64,000 bases of DNA from Acidimicrobiales bacterium (GCA_035546775.1 DASZWD010000004.1:35126-99125); one strand, 5' to 3'. Positions 8,513 to 16,845 are shown, counted from the stretch's first letter. Translations and numbers: made by a program. Notes: generated by a model from the letters alone, not told the origin.

Positions 8513-8815
8513 CTAGTGGTTGTGGTGCTCTTGATAAGCCGCGATTGAACGCTCGAGCTTCGTGATCAGGTCGTCGATCACTTTCGGGAGCGCGACGCTG
8601 CCGTCGTAGTAGTTGGCGTGCGTGATGCGCACGGTAGCGAGCGAGTCTGACCCGACGAGGACGACTTCGATGTCCTTCCGGTCACCGAACTCCCGCTCCT
8701 TGTGCGCGTAAGCGGCTACTGCGCTTTCACTGTCGAATCCGAACGAAGTCTCCTCGAGGAGCTTTCCTTGCGTGTGATCAAACACGAGGAGGAAATGCTG
8801 AATTTGGCTAGCCAT
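8513..8815 (-). CDS. Unknown 100-residue partner of the RelA/SpoT-fold protein
   Basis: A 100-residue protein beginning MASQIQHFLLVFDHTQGKLL, with no recognised family. The predicted pattern is alternating beta strands and helices (FLLVFDH, DIEVVLVGSDS, ATVRITHANYY), a mixed alpha/beta fold without membrane segments or cysteines. Its ATG lies inside the 3' end of the upstream RelA/SpoT-fold gene (8-nt overlap), so the pair is translationally coupled. A small protein coupled to a small alarmone-synthetase-like enzyme is the arrangement of toxSAS toxin-antitoxin modules, so antitoxin is the leading hypothesis. It lacks any resemblance to the hydrolase-type antitoxins known to me. Confidence 0.55.
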   Translation of the reverse strand: MASQIQHFLLVFDHTQGKLLEETSFGFDSESAVAAYAHKEREFGDRKDIEVVLVGSDSLATVRITHANYYDGSVALPKVIDDLITKLERSIAAYQEHHNH

Positions 8816-9590
8816 TTTTCAACTCCTCCTGAGATCGACGCAGAATCGAGAACACCTCGTCTCGACGTTCTTGCAGTGTACGCAACAATTCCTCGGGAAT
8901 TATCTCTCCGCGCTCGTCAACCGCCATCGCTTCTGAGATGTCCCTGAAGTACTCCTTGACGATCGGCGGAGCCTCGCCCGACTTGAGGTCGATACCCGTC
9001 TGGGGGCCGAGAAGCTCCTGGGTAATCGCCCACTCGTGCATGACTTTGGTGCGCAGTTGAACCTCGACTCGGCAGTCGTTGTATCTGAGAATGACGTGGA
9101 TGCCTCGGTATCCGGTGCTCTTCGGGTCGACGATGTAGTCCTTGAAGGTCAGGTAACCACGTCGACGCATGAGCTGCGTCTGAACCCGCCGCACTTCGTC
9201 GATCGACGCGAGAACAGCGCGACATCCGGCGATGTCTTGCATGCGAGAGAGCAACATCTTCGGCTCGCGGCCCAGTTTGTTGACGATCGTGATGCCGCGC
9301 TTGAGGCGCTGAGAAACCTCGAGGTCCTGGCACTTCTGAGTACGGACCGTGGATCGAAGACCGTTGGTAGCGACGATCAGTGGCCGCTGGTGCGCGGCGC
9401 GGAAGGCGACCATGACCTCAAAGGCCTCGTCAACCTTGCGCGAGGTCTCCGTACCGTCGTCGAAACGGACGTCGCCGAACTCCCCGTTGAAGTACGCGCG
9501 AATCGTCGCTCCGGCGCGATTGATCTGCTCATTCGAGAAGCCTTCGACCACTGCCCAAGTAAAGGCGACGCGGCGAATGAGCGCGCGCAT
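8808..9590 (-). CDS. RelA/SpoT synthetase-fold protein, possible toxSAS toxin or small alarmone synthetase
   Basis: A 260-residue protein with a single RelA/SpoT nucleotidyltransferase domain and no HD hydrolase, TGS or ACT domain. Hallmarks are RLKRGITIVNKL, SRMQDIAGCRAVL (metal-binding Asp), DYIVDPKSTGYRGIHVIL (PKSTGYR replaces the usual PKxNGYxSxH) and EVQLRTKVMHEWA. Housekeeping small alarmone synthetases make (p)ppGpp; toxSAS relatives make (pp)pApp or pyrophosphorylate the tRNA CCA end. The location at the end of an integrative element, coupled to a small unknown gene, favours a toxin-antitoxin or antiphage role. The start may be the ATG at 9590. The first 80 residues are specific to this protein. 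Confidence 0.82.
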   Translation of the reverse strand: MRALIRRVAFTWAVVEGFSNEQINRAGATIRAYFNGEFGDVRFDDGTETSRKVDEAFEVMVAFRAAHQRPLIVATNGLRSTVRTQKCQDLEVSQRLKRGITIVNKLGREPKMLLSRMQDIAGCRAVLASIDEVRRVQTQLMRRRGYLTFKDYIVDPKSTGYRGIHVILRYNDCRVEVQLRTKVMHEWAITQELLGPQTGIDLKSGEAPPIVKEYFRDISEAMAVDERGEIIPEELLRTLQERRDEVFSILRRSQEELKNG

Positions 9591-9681
9591 TTCGAGGCAC
9601 TCTCGAGTCGACGTGTCACGTGTGTGTCACGGCAGCCGTTGAGCCGGCCTTTGACCCACGTTTCCGCAGGTCACAGGCCCT

Positions 9682-10030
9682 GGTGACGGTGAGTCGACCT
9701 GTAAGCGGGATTCTGTCCGCCGTTACCGGCGGGGTGGCCATCCATCTATGCGGCCCACCTGAGGAATAGCTGGGCCAGCCTCCTCGATTTGGCCTTGCTC
9801 CGAGTGGGGGTTACCGAGCCGCCCGGGTCGCCCCGGACGCTGGTGCGCTCTTACCGCACCGTTGCACCCTTGCCTGTGCCCCGAAGGGCCATCGGCGGTC
9901 TGTTCTCTGTTGCCCTGTTCCGACACGTCGCCGCGTCCTGACTCGCATCAGCACCCTGCCCGTTGGAGTCCCGACTTTCCTCGACATTCGTTACGAATGC
10001 CGCGGCCACCCGGCCGACTCACCGTCGCCC
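9682..10030 (-). ncRNA. rnpB: RNase P RNA (bacterial type A)
   Basis: Read on the minus strand, the 3' end carries the conserved GACAGAATCCCGCTTACAGG followed by TCGACTCACC. The 5' end, GGCGACGGTGAGTCG (from 10029), pairs with CGACTCACCGTCACC (9696 down to 9682) to form P1 with one mismatch. Internal conserved tracts, such as CCGAAGGGCC-like sequence near 9880 and the GAGTCC/CGAGGAAAGTC region near 9970, fit the catalytic core. The RNA forms ribozyme RNase P, which removes 5' leaders from tRNA precursors. The size, about 350 nt, is normal. The element's cargo begins directly beyond its 3' end. Confidence 0.93.
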
Positions 10031-10073
10031 ACCACTTTACCTGATCCACTTTTCCTACTAACCTGGTGGAGTT

Positions 10074-10988
10074 ATGCATATCGACTTGCTGGTGGCGGTG
10101 GCGGGACTCCTCGTGGGCTTTGTGGTCGGCCTCACGGGGATGGGGGGCGGCGCGCTGATGACGCCGATCCTCGTGCTGCTGTTCAACGTGCAGCCGCTGG
10201 CGGCCGTCTCGAGCGACCTCGTTGCGGCGGTGATCATGAAGCCGGTCGGCGGGTTGGTGCACGCGCGACGCGGCACCGTCGACATGCGCCTCGTCCGCCT
10301 GCTGTGCCTGGGGTCGGTGCCAGCGGCGTTCTGCGGCGTGCTGGTGCTGAAGTCGTTCGGCTCGGGTGATCATCTCCAGGACGTCATCAAGAAGATCCTC
10401 GGCGTCGCTCTGATGGTGGCGGCGACCGCCATCATCGGCAAGGCGCTGGTGCAGCGGGGCCGGCGGATGCACGTCGACATCCGCGACGTGCACATGAAGA
10501 CGCTGCCCACCATCGGTATCGGCGTGCTCGGCGGCTTCGTCGTCGGCATGACGTCGGTCGGGTCGGGCTCACTGATGATCGTGCTGCTGCTGATGCTGTA
10601 CCCGTCGCTGTCGGCGGCCCAGCTCGTCGGCACCGACCTCGTGCAGGCCGTGCCGCTGGTGCTGTCCGCCGCGCTCGGCCACATCCTCTTCGGCGACTTC
10701 CAGCTCGGGCTGACGGCGTCGCTGCTCATCGGGTCGATCCCCGGCGTCTACCTCGGTGCCCGTGCGTCGGCCAACGCGCCCGACACCATCATCCGCCCGG
10801 CGCTCGTGACGGTGCTCGTGCTGTCGGGCCTCAAGCTGCTCAACGCCAGCAACGCCGTGCTCGGTGGCGTCATCGCCGTGGCGCTCCTCGTCGGCGCCGC
10901 GCTGTTCGTGCGGGCTAGGTCACGATCGCAGTCGAGCGACGTTCTCCCGTCGGTCGAACTTCAATCGAACTCGGAAGCTGTGCTTTGA
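10074..10988 (+). CDS. TauE/SafE-family sulfite/anion permease
   Basis: A 304-residue polytopic membrane protein with about eight hydrophobic segments. The two family repeats start with GLLVGFVVGLTGMGGGAL and GVLGGFVVGMTSVGSGSL, the glycine-rich signature of TauE/SafE permeases, which export sulfite, sulfoacetate or related organosulfur anions. The ATG at 10074 follows GGTGGAG. The 3' end overlaps the 3' end of the convergent rad50 gene by 74 nt, so the last 24 residues (hydrophilic, RSRSQSSDVLPS) are encoded opposite the Rad50 C-terminus. No sulfur-metabolism gene is nearby, so the substrate is unknown. Confidence 0.85.
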   Translation: MHIDLLVAVAGLLVGFVVGLTGMGGGALMTPILVLLFNVQPLAAVSSDLVAAVIMKPVGGLVHARRGTVDMRLVRLLCLGSVPAAFCGVLVLKSFGSGDHLQDVIKKILGVALMVAATAIIGKALVQRGRRMHVDIRDVHMKTLPTIGIGVLGGFVVGMTSVGSGSLMIVLLLMLYPSLSAAQLVGTDLVQAVPLVLSAALGHILFGDFQLGLTASLLIGSIPGVYLGARASANAPDTIIRPALVTVLVLSGLKLLNASNAVLGGVIAVALLVGAALFVRARSRSQSSDVLPSVELQSNSEAVL

Positions 10989-13158
10989 CGTCGTCGGCGT
11001 GGGTGACGACCAGCACCTGACGGAACCGCGTCTGCAGGCCGTTGAGGGCTTGCAACAGGCGCACACGCCGGCCGGCGTCGAGCGGGCCGAACACCTCGTC
11101 GAGCACGAGCAGGCCGACGGCGCCGCCTGACTGGAGCGTCACGCACTCGCTGATGGCGATGCGCAGCGCCAGGTTCGCCAGGTCGACTTCGGAGCCGCTG
11201 AAGCGCTTGAGGTCGAAGGTGTGGTTCTGGTCGGTGATGCGCACCTCGAAGCTGTCGGACAGGTCGAGCGTGTCGTAGGTGCCCTCGGTCATGTCGCTGA
11301 ACAGGGCGCGGGCGTGGCCGGCGAGGCGCGGGCCGACCGAGGCGGCTTCGCTGTCCTTGAACGCGTTGAGCAACTCGCCGAGACGACCCAGCAGGCGGGC
11401 TTCGACCTTCTGCGGCTCGATGCGGGCGTGCTGTTCCTGCGCCCGGGCGTAGGCGAGGTCCTTCTCCTGCGCCCGGCCCCGCGCCTGGCCGAGTGCGACC
11501 GCCGCGGCCTTGGCGCGCTCGGATGCCTCGGCGGCCGCGGCGGCGGTGACACGCCGGGTCTCGTCGGCCTCGGCCAGACCGGCGGCGGTGAAGCCGTGTG
11601 CCTTGGCGGCGGCGCGGCGCGCCTCGAGGTCGCGGGCGACCTCGTCGCGCTCGCGCTGCGCAGTGGTGAGCTCGGCGGCGACGACCTCGGCGCGGCTGAG
11701 TTCGCCGACGAGCTGCTGGGCGCGCCGGTCGGCCTGCTCGCACGCCGCCAGTCCGGCGGCGAGCTCCTCGCGCCCCGCGGCGGCTTCCCGGGCGCGGGCG
11801 AGCGCGTCGGCGGCGGCGCGCTCGGCGGCGACGAGCTTGGCCGCGTTGTCCCACGCGGCGCGCGCTGCCGCCAGCTCACGCTCGGCGACCTCGGCCGCGG
11901 CGGCGAGCGCCTTCGCCTCGGCTTGGGCCGCCTTGGCCTTCGCAGTGGCGTCGCTCGCCGCGTCGCGCGCCGCGGCGACTTCGGCGACGCGGTGGGCCCG
12001 CACCTCTGCGAACGCATCGCCCAGCGGCTGGCCGCAGGTCGGGCAGTCGGCGTCGCCTTCGAGGGCGTCGGTGCGCTCGAGGTTCGCCTGCGCGGCGCGG
12101 AGGTTGGCTTGCAGCGCCTGGGCGGTGGCGACCAGGCCCGCCGCCGTTTCCGCGGCAGCCGACGCCGCTTGGCGCGTCGTGATCGCGGCGGTGTCGTCGG
12201 GCGGTTCCGCGGAACCGCTTTTGGCGAGCGCGGCGGCCGCGGCGTCGAAGGTGGCCTGCGCCTTGGCCAGGGCGGTCACGGCGGCGTGCGCCTCGCGGGC
12301 GGCGCTGAGCGCGGCCGCGGTGTCGCCGAGGGCGGCCAGCTCCTCGCGGGCGGTGGCGAGTGTGGCGGCGTGCGCTTCGAGCTTCTGCACGTCGGCGTCG
12401 AGCTTGTCGAACTGCGCCTTGACCCGCTTGCCCTCTTCGATCGTGCTGCTGATCTCGGCGAAACGCTCGCGGGCCTCTTCTGCCTTCTCGACGGCGACGC
12501 GGGCGACCTCGTCGGCGGTGATCTGCTCGGCCTCGGCGACGCCCGCCTTGGCCATGGCGTCGTCGCGCTCGGTCGCCAGCGCTTCGAGGTCGGAGGCGAC
12601 GCCCTCGATCGACTCGAGGATCGCGGCGGCGTCCTTGGCGTCGCGGCGCACGTTCTTGACCGCCGCTTCGATCGGCGTGATGCCGAGCAGGTCGAGGACG
12701 AGGCGGCGGCGGTCGCCCGGCTGCTGGGCCGAGAGCGCCGCGAGCTGCTTCTGCTCGGCGAACACCGACGCCAGGAAGCCCTTCTCGTTCATGCCGATGA
12801 CCGACTGCACGTAGCGGGACACGTCGCGCGCCCCGATGGCGACCTGCTGGCCGTTGCAGTGCATGACGGCGTCGTGCTTCGGCTTGAGCCCGCCTTTGAG
12901 CGTGCGGCGCGCCACGTAGGTCTGTCCTTCGTGCTCGAAGGTGATCTCGACGACGCACTCGTCGTTGACGCCGGTGGTGCGCACCTCCTCGACGGGCCCG
13001 CGGGCGTGGCCGTACAACGCCCACGGAATCGCCTCGATCAGGTAGCTCTTGCCGGCGCCGTTGGGGCCGTAGACCCCGACGAGGCCTTCGGGCAGGTCGA
13101 GCTCGCACACGCCCTCGTACACCCGGTAGTTCTGGAGGTAGAGGTGGCGGACGATCAT
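10915..13158 (-). CDS. Rad50/SbcC-like SMC-type ATPase with zinc hook
   Basis: A 747-residue ABC/SMC ATPase. Walker A GPNGAGKSYLIEAIPW lies at residues 31-38 and on; a long Ala/Glu/Arg-rich coiled coil is interrupted by the zinc-hook CPTC at about residue 372; the signature FSGSEVDLANLALRIA and Walker B GLLVLDEVFGPLD lie near the C-terminus. It would form the MR complex with the upstream Mre11-like nuclease to tether and process DNA ends. It is much shorter than E. coli SbcC (about 1050) and nearer archaeal Rad50 in size. The ATG overlaps the mre11 stop (ATGA). As the last gene of nurA-herA-mre11-rad50, its archaeal-style context argues against a plain SbcCD label. Confidence 0.92.
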   Translation of the reverse strand: MIVRHLYLQNYRVYEGVCELDLPEGLVGVYGPNGAGKSYLIEAIPWALYGHARGPVEEVRTTGVNDECVVEITFEHEGQTYVARRTLKGGLKPKHDAVMHCNGQQVAIGARDVSRYVQSVIGMNEKGFLASVFAEQKQLAALSAQQPGDRRRLVLDLLGITPIEAAVKNVRRDAKDAAAILESIEGVASDLEALATERDDAMAKAGVAEAEQITADEVARVAVEKAEEARERFAEISSTIEEGKRVKAQFDKLDADVQKLEAHAATLATAREELAALGDTAAALSAAREAHAAVTALAKAQATFDAAAAALAKSGSAEPPDDTAAITTRQAASAAAETAAGLVATAQALQANLRAAQANLERTDALEGDADCPTCGQPLGDAFAEVRAHRVAEVAAARDAASDATAKAKAAQAEAKALAAAAEVAERELAAARAAWDNAAKLVAAERAAADALARAREAAAGREELAAGLAACEQADRRAQQLVGELSRAEVVAAELTTAQRERDEVARDLEARRAAAKAHGFTAAGLAEADETRRVTAAAAAEASERAKAAAVALGQARGRAQEKDLAYARAQEQHARIEPQKVEARLLGRLGELLNAFKDSEAASVGPRLAGHARALFSDMTEGTYDTLDLSDSFEVRITDQNHTFDLKRFSGSEVDLANLALRIAISECVTLQSGGAVGLLVLDEVFGPLDAGRRVRLLQALNGLQTRFRQVLVVTHADDVKAQLPSSIEVRPTGERRSTAIVT

Positions 13159-14270
13159 TCGGCTTCGGTGACGGCGTTGGCCAAATAGTCCTTGCCGCGC
13201 TCGACGATGGCGTGGCGGTCGACGCCGATCAGTTCCTGGGGCTTCATCCACTCCTCGAAGCGCGCCTGCACCCCGCTGAGCTCGGGCAGGTTCTGCACCT
13301 GCACCCCGGCGTGCATGAGCCGGGCGTCGACCTTGACGCGCAGGCACTGCGTGCTGGCCTCGCGCCACACCCGCGGGTCGGTCTGCACCCACACCTCGGG
13401 GGCGACGCCCTCGACGATGACCTTCACCACCGCGCCTTCGGGGGCGCTGGCCACCGCCGCCGCGACCCGCTCGGTCACCTCGTCGGGACCGAGGCCGAGG
13501 GCGTGGACGACGTCGGGCATCACCATCGGGCGGCGGCCGCCGAGGGCCACGTGCTTCATGGCGCCGGTGTCGGTCTCGAGGACGACGACGCCCTTGGGGG
13601 TGTCGTACTCGTCGGAGAAGTCGAAGCCGTCGGTGGCTCCCGCGTACCACATGCCCCGGTTCACTTCTTTGAACGTGTGGTAGTGGCCGAGCAGCACGAG
13701 GTCGCAGTCGAGCAGCGACGCGTCGACGGTGATCTCGTTGAGGTCGGCGAACTTGGGCTCGACCTGGGTGAGGCGCGGGTGGGTGAGCAGCAGGTTGACG
13801 CGGTCGTTGCTGCGATTGGCCTTGACCGCGGCGAGCGCTTCGAGCGTCTGGTCGACGTTGGCCATCTGCGGCACGCAGTGGACCCGCAGGCCGGGGTACT
13901 CGAAGGTGCGGTACTCGAAGCCGGGCGCGAAGTTGAACCCGGTGAAGACGTCTTCGAGCGGGCGGTACGGGGTGCCGGTGCCGACGACGCGGGGCGTGTC
14001 GTGGTTGCCGCTGATGCTGACCAGCGGGATCCCGTGCTCGCGAATCTTGCTCAGCTCCCGCTGGGCGACGAGATACGAGCGGTACGACGGGTTGGGGCGA
14101 TCGAAGATGTCGCCGAGCCACACGAACAGGTCGGGCTGCTGCTCGAGCGCCAGGTCGACGCTGCGGCGGAACGAGTCGTCGAAGTCGAGCTCGCGGGTGT
14201 TGACGCCGTTGGTGGTGTCGGGTCCGCTGATGCGGCCGAGGTGCGCGTCTCCCAACGCGACGATGCGCAT
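13155..14270 (-). CDS. Mre11/SbcD-like nuclease
   Basis: A 371-residue calcineurin-fold phosphoesterase. The start is the ATG at 14270 (MRIVALGDAHLGRI), which shares one base with the herA stop (TGATG). The metal-binding motifs are in order: GDAHLG, WLGDIFDRPNP, SISGNHDTP, LLTHPRL and LLGHYHTF. The C-terminal cap and Rad50-binding region continue to DYLANAVTEAE. Together with Rad50 it forms a Mn-dependent 3'-5' exonuclease/endonuclease that opens blocked DNA ends. In archaea the MR complex makes a short resection that loads HerA-NurA; the same four genes in one operon here suggest the same mechanism. Confidence 0.93.
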   Translation of the reverse strand: MRIVALGDAHLGRISGPDTTNGVNTRELDFDDSFRRSVDLALEQQPDLFVWLGDIFDRPNPSYRSYLVAQRELSKIREHGIPLVSISGNHDTPRVVGTGTPYRPLEDVFTGFNFAPGFEYRTFEYPGLRVHCVPQMANVDQTLEALAAVKANRSNDRVNLLLTHPRLTQVEPKFADLNEITVDASLLDCDLVLLGHYHTFKEVNRGMWYAGATDGFDFSDEYDTPKGVVVLETDTGAMKHVALGGRRPMVMPDVVHALGLGPDEVTERVAAAVASAPEGAVVKVIVEGVAPEVWVQTDPRVWREASTQCLRVKVDARLMHAGVQVQNLPELSGVQARFEEWMKPQELIGVDRHAIVERGKDYLANAVTEAE

Positions 14271-15850
14271 CAGTCCAACATCGCCGAAACGTTCACCGAC
14301 GCCTCCGGGCGCGGCTCGGGCGGGGGCGTGGCGTCGCGCAAGGCGTTGGACCACAGGTCGATCGTGGCGGGCACGGCGAAAGGCGTGTCGACGCCGGCGA
14401 GCAGGCACTCGCCGGGCATGAGCGTCTGGATCTCGGTGTGCAGCGCCGAGAGGTCCTGCTTGGCCGAGCCGCGCAGGATGTTGCGGTCGCGCTCATCCGC
14501 GAGGCCAAGGATGAAGAAGGTGTTGAACTGGCTGAGGAGCTCCGCATCGACCAGCTTGGGCTGCTGGGTGACGGCGACGAGGCCGACCTTGAACTTGCGG
14601 CCTTCGCGCGCCACGCGCGGGAACACGTTCACATCGGCGTCGTTGGCCTTGGCCAGCACGCGCTGGGCCTCTTCGAGCACCACCGCGACGGTGGGCAGGC
14701 TGGCGTGGGCGTTGCGGTCGTCGAGGAATTGCTGCTGCCACGACTCGAGCACCCGGCGCGTGAGGAACGACGCCACCAGCAACTCTTCGGTCGAGTCGAA
14801 GCCGCTGGCGTCGACGAGCACGACCTTGCCCTCGCGCAGGTCGCGTTCGATCTGGTTGGCCACCGACACGTCGGCATCGGCGCTGATGGCGTCGAGGTTG
14901 CAGATGCGCCGCGCGCGGCGGTGCAGGACCTGGAGCGTCGACAACGCCACGGACTTGCCGAGGTCGATGTCGCGGAAACCCACGAGGTCGTCGAGCTGCG
15001 CGAAGGGCAGCAGCCACGACAGGCCGGGGTACTGCGACGAGTAGAAGCGTTCGAGTTCGAACAGGCCTTCGGTCTGGGCGCGCGACGTGTCGCCCGTGGC
15101 GGTGCGCAAATCGTCGCTCGTCATCTCGCCGAGCGACACCCGCAGCGCGGACACGTTCGGCGCCTTGACGCTCGAGTACGTGCGCAGCCGCCGCTGCGCC
15201 CACGGGTGACGGGCCAGTTCGCTGCGGTACTCGCCGTGCGGGTCGATGATCAGCAGGCCGTAGCGGCCGTTGGCCTGCATGGCGGCGCCGGCGAGCACCA
15301 TCATCAGGTTCGACTTGCCCATGCCGGTAGTGGCGAACACGCCGACGTGCTTGGCCAGGCTCTCGCCGCTGATGCCGACGGGCACGTCGACGGTGGTCTC
15401 GCCCGAGCGCAGCACGCCGACGTGCAGGTCGCCCATCGAGCGTTCGAGGAACGCCAGGTCGGTGGCCTCGGGCGACACCACGCGGGAGAACTGCGTCGGC
15501 AGCGACTTGGGCTTGCGGAACTCCTTGCCATCGGGAGTGAGGTAGCCGAGGCAGCGGCAGTCGGCGACGCGGTACGTCCGTCGTTCCGCCTCGTACAGCG
15601 GGTGGGCGCCGGCGTCGTCGCGGGCGTCGTCGGCCAGCATGGTGCCGGCGACGCGCTCGGCCCAGCCCGGCTCGCGGTGCTCGTGGCCGTAGGTGACGTC
15701 GACGACGCGGAACAGATAGCGGCGCCTGGTGGCGTCGTCGATGGCGACGAGCAGCTCGCCGAGGAACAGGTCGTCGTCGGGCGCGGCGCGGAACACGCCT
15801 TCGAGGACGTTCTTGCCGAACAGCCGGCCGCGGGTGTGGGCCGTCGTCAC
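14270..15850 (-). CDS. herA: HerA-type bipolar DNA translocase
   Basis: A 526-residue FtsK/HerA-superfamily ATPase. The GTG at 15850 overlaps the nurA stop (GTGA). An N-terminal HAS-barrel-like domain (about 1-110) is followed by Walker A VFATTGMGKSNLMM (about 165-178), Walker B YGLLIIDPHGEY (about 198-209), and late motifs VVLEEAQRVLAK and VGLVAVTQQPKLVD with FFILGLADERDRNIL. HerA hexamers pump duplex DNA into the NurA nuclease to resect 5' strands. It lies between nurA and mre11 with overlapping codons on both sides, so the stoichiometry is likely set by translational coupling. It is not associated with a Sir2 or DUF4297 defence gene, which argues for repair. Confidence 0.93.
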   Translation of the reverse strand: MTTAHTRGRLFGKNVLEGVFRAAPDDDLFLGELLVAIDDATRRRYLFRVVDVTYGHEHREPGWAERVAGTMLADDARDDAGAHPLYEAERRTYRVADCRCLGYLTPDGKEFRKPKSLPTQFSRVVSPEATDLAFLERSMGDLHVGVLRSGETTVDVPVGISGESLAKHVGVFATTGMGKSNLMMVLAGAAMQANGRYGLLIIDPHGEYRSELARHPWAQRRLRTYSSVKAPNVSALRVSLGEMTSDDLRTATGDTSRAQTEGLFELERFYSSQYPGLSWLLPFAQLDDLVGFRDIDLGKSVALSTLQVLHRRARRICNLDAISADADVSVANQIERDLREGKVVLVDASGFDSTEELLVASFLTRRVLESWQQQFLDDRNAHASLPTVAVVLEEAQRVLAKANDADVNVFPRVAREGRKFKVGLVAVTQQPKLVDAELLSQFNTFFILGLADERDRNILRGSAKQDLSALHTEIQTLMPGECLLAGVDTPFAVPATIDLWSNALRDATPPPEPRPEASVNVSAMLD

Positions 15851-16839
15851 GAGGCGCGCTCCATCATGCGGTGGCGATCGGTGAAGGCGCGGTGCAACAC
15901 GTCGGCGCGCACCCCGGCGACGTGCAGCCGCTCCTCGATGCTCATCCACGCTTCCTCGCGCAGCCACGGCGGGCAGGCGGCGAGCCGGTCGGCGACGGTG
16001 AGCGGATACGGGTAGCCGGGGAAGGCCGCGTCGTCGGCGACGGTGGCCACTTGGGCGACGGCGAGTTCGGGGTCGGCGCCGGGCCCGACGTCGAGGCGGA
16101 ACGAGTACGGCGCGTCGGGATCGAGGCGGGCGGCCACGACGGTGAAGGGCACGCCGGTTTCGGCGGGGGAGTGACCGACGCGGGCCCACCAGCGGGCGCG
16201 GGCGCCGAGGGTGATCTCGGCCTCGGCCTCGAGCTGGCCGATGAGGGGTGCGCCGCCGCGGGCAAGCGACGTGTGCTTGGTCACGCCGACCACAGTGACA
16301 CCCCGCTCGGCCGCCCCCGTCAACAGGTCGGTCACCCAGCCGACGGGCAGGCGCGGGTCGGGCCGCAGGTCGCCGTCGACGAGCACGAGCGCGCCGGCGC
16401 ACGCCTCCTGAATGGTGCGCTCGATACCGTCCCACTCGATGCGCTCGCGCAGGAGGTTGACGTCGATCGCGGTGTTGGCCGGCAGCGCCAGGCCACCGTC
16501 GAGCCGGGCGAGTTCGACGGCGCGCTGGCCGAGGCCCACGAGGTGGGCCCGCAGCTCGCCCTCGTCTTCCACCTTGGCCACCCGGTCGACGAAGCAGCAC
16601 CGCCCGGCGCGCACCACGTAGACCTGCAGGCAGCGGGCGTCGCGCACCAGCGCCTGGCCGCCGTCGACGGCCCACACCTCGGGCGGCGCGGCGGGCGCGG
16701 GGGTGAGCGGGCGCGGCACGAGGTCGCCGTCGATGACCAGATCGCCGTCGTCGGAGTCGGTCGCCACGCCGGCCGTGCCGGCCAGGATCGCGGCGAGGCG
16801 CTCGGCCACGTCGTCTAGCGGTGCGGCTCCCAACGGCAT
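15847..16839 (-). CDS. nurA: NurA-type 5'-3' nuclease
   Basis: A 330-residue protein with the RNase H-like NurA pattern: PPEVWAVDGGQALV (first catalytic Asp, about residue 58), LVLVDGDLRPDPRLPVG (second acidic motif, about 152-168), VGVTKHTSLARGG, and a C-terminal FPGYPYPLTVADRLA. NurA dimers dock on HerA hexamers and degrade 5' strands during end resection. ATG 16839 is the first gene start of the operon. GGAGG directly abuts it with no spacer, so either a leaderless transcript starts at this ATG or the TTG two codons later is used. Upstream lies a PafBC-like promoter motif and a divergent small gene. Confidence 0.88.
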   Translation of the reverse strand: MPLGAAPLDDVAERLAAILAGTAGVATDSDDGDLVIDGDLVPRPLTPAPAAPPEVWAVDGGQALVRDARCLQVYVVRAGRCCFVDRVAKVEDEGELRAHLVGLGQRAVELARLDGGLALPANTAIDVNLLRERIEWDGIERTIQEACAGALVLVDGDLRPDPRLPVGWVTDLLTGAAERGVTVVGVTKHTSLARGGAPLIGQLEAEAEITLGARARWWARVGHSPAETGVPFTVVAARLDPDAPYSFRLDVGPGADPELAVAQVATVADDAAFPGYPYPLTVADRLAACPPWLREEAWMSIEERLHVAGVRADVLHRAFTDRHRMMERAS

Positions 16840-16845
16840 CCTCCG

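Larger units (their letters stand above)
1..9681. mobile_element. Right part of an integrative/mobilizable element abutting rnpB
   Basis: The stretch combines a MobF relaxase, an excisionase directly before a tyrosine integrase, a toxin-antitoxin pair and several unrelated cargo genes. It ends exactly where the 3' end of the RNase P RNA gene begins. Tyrosine integrases commonly use the 3' ends of small RNA genes as attachment sites, so rnpB is a plausible attB. No type IV secretion genes or replication initiator are visible, so the element may be mobilizable rather than self-transmissible, or its other half lies to the left. The only direct repeat seen near the junction is a 12-nt near-match (9605-9616 versus 9691-9702), too weak to define att sites. 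The left boundary is outside the window or unrecognised. Confidence 0.6.

Noticed and set aside
9605..9702. Direct repeat GAGTCGACGTGT / GAGTCGACCTGT as att sites.
   Set aside because: Only 12 nt with one mismatch and 86 nt apart, which would not enclose the integrase genes; likely chance.
11221..13188. Long plus-strand open frame opposite rad50.
   Set aside because: No domain, Gly/Arg/Leu-rich shadow composition; the minus strand has a clear Rad50 with Walker motifs and zinc hook.
14270..15850. HerA as part of a Sir2-HerA or DUF4297-HerA antiphage system.
   Set aside because: The neighbours are NurA, Mre11 and Rad50, with start/stop coupling, which indicates DNA-end resection.
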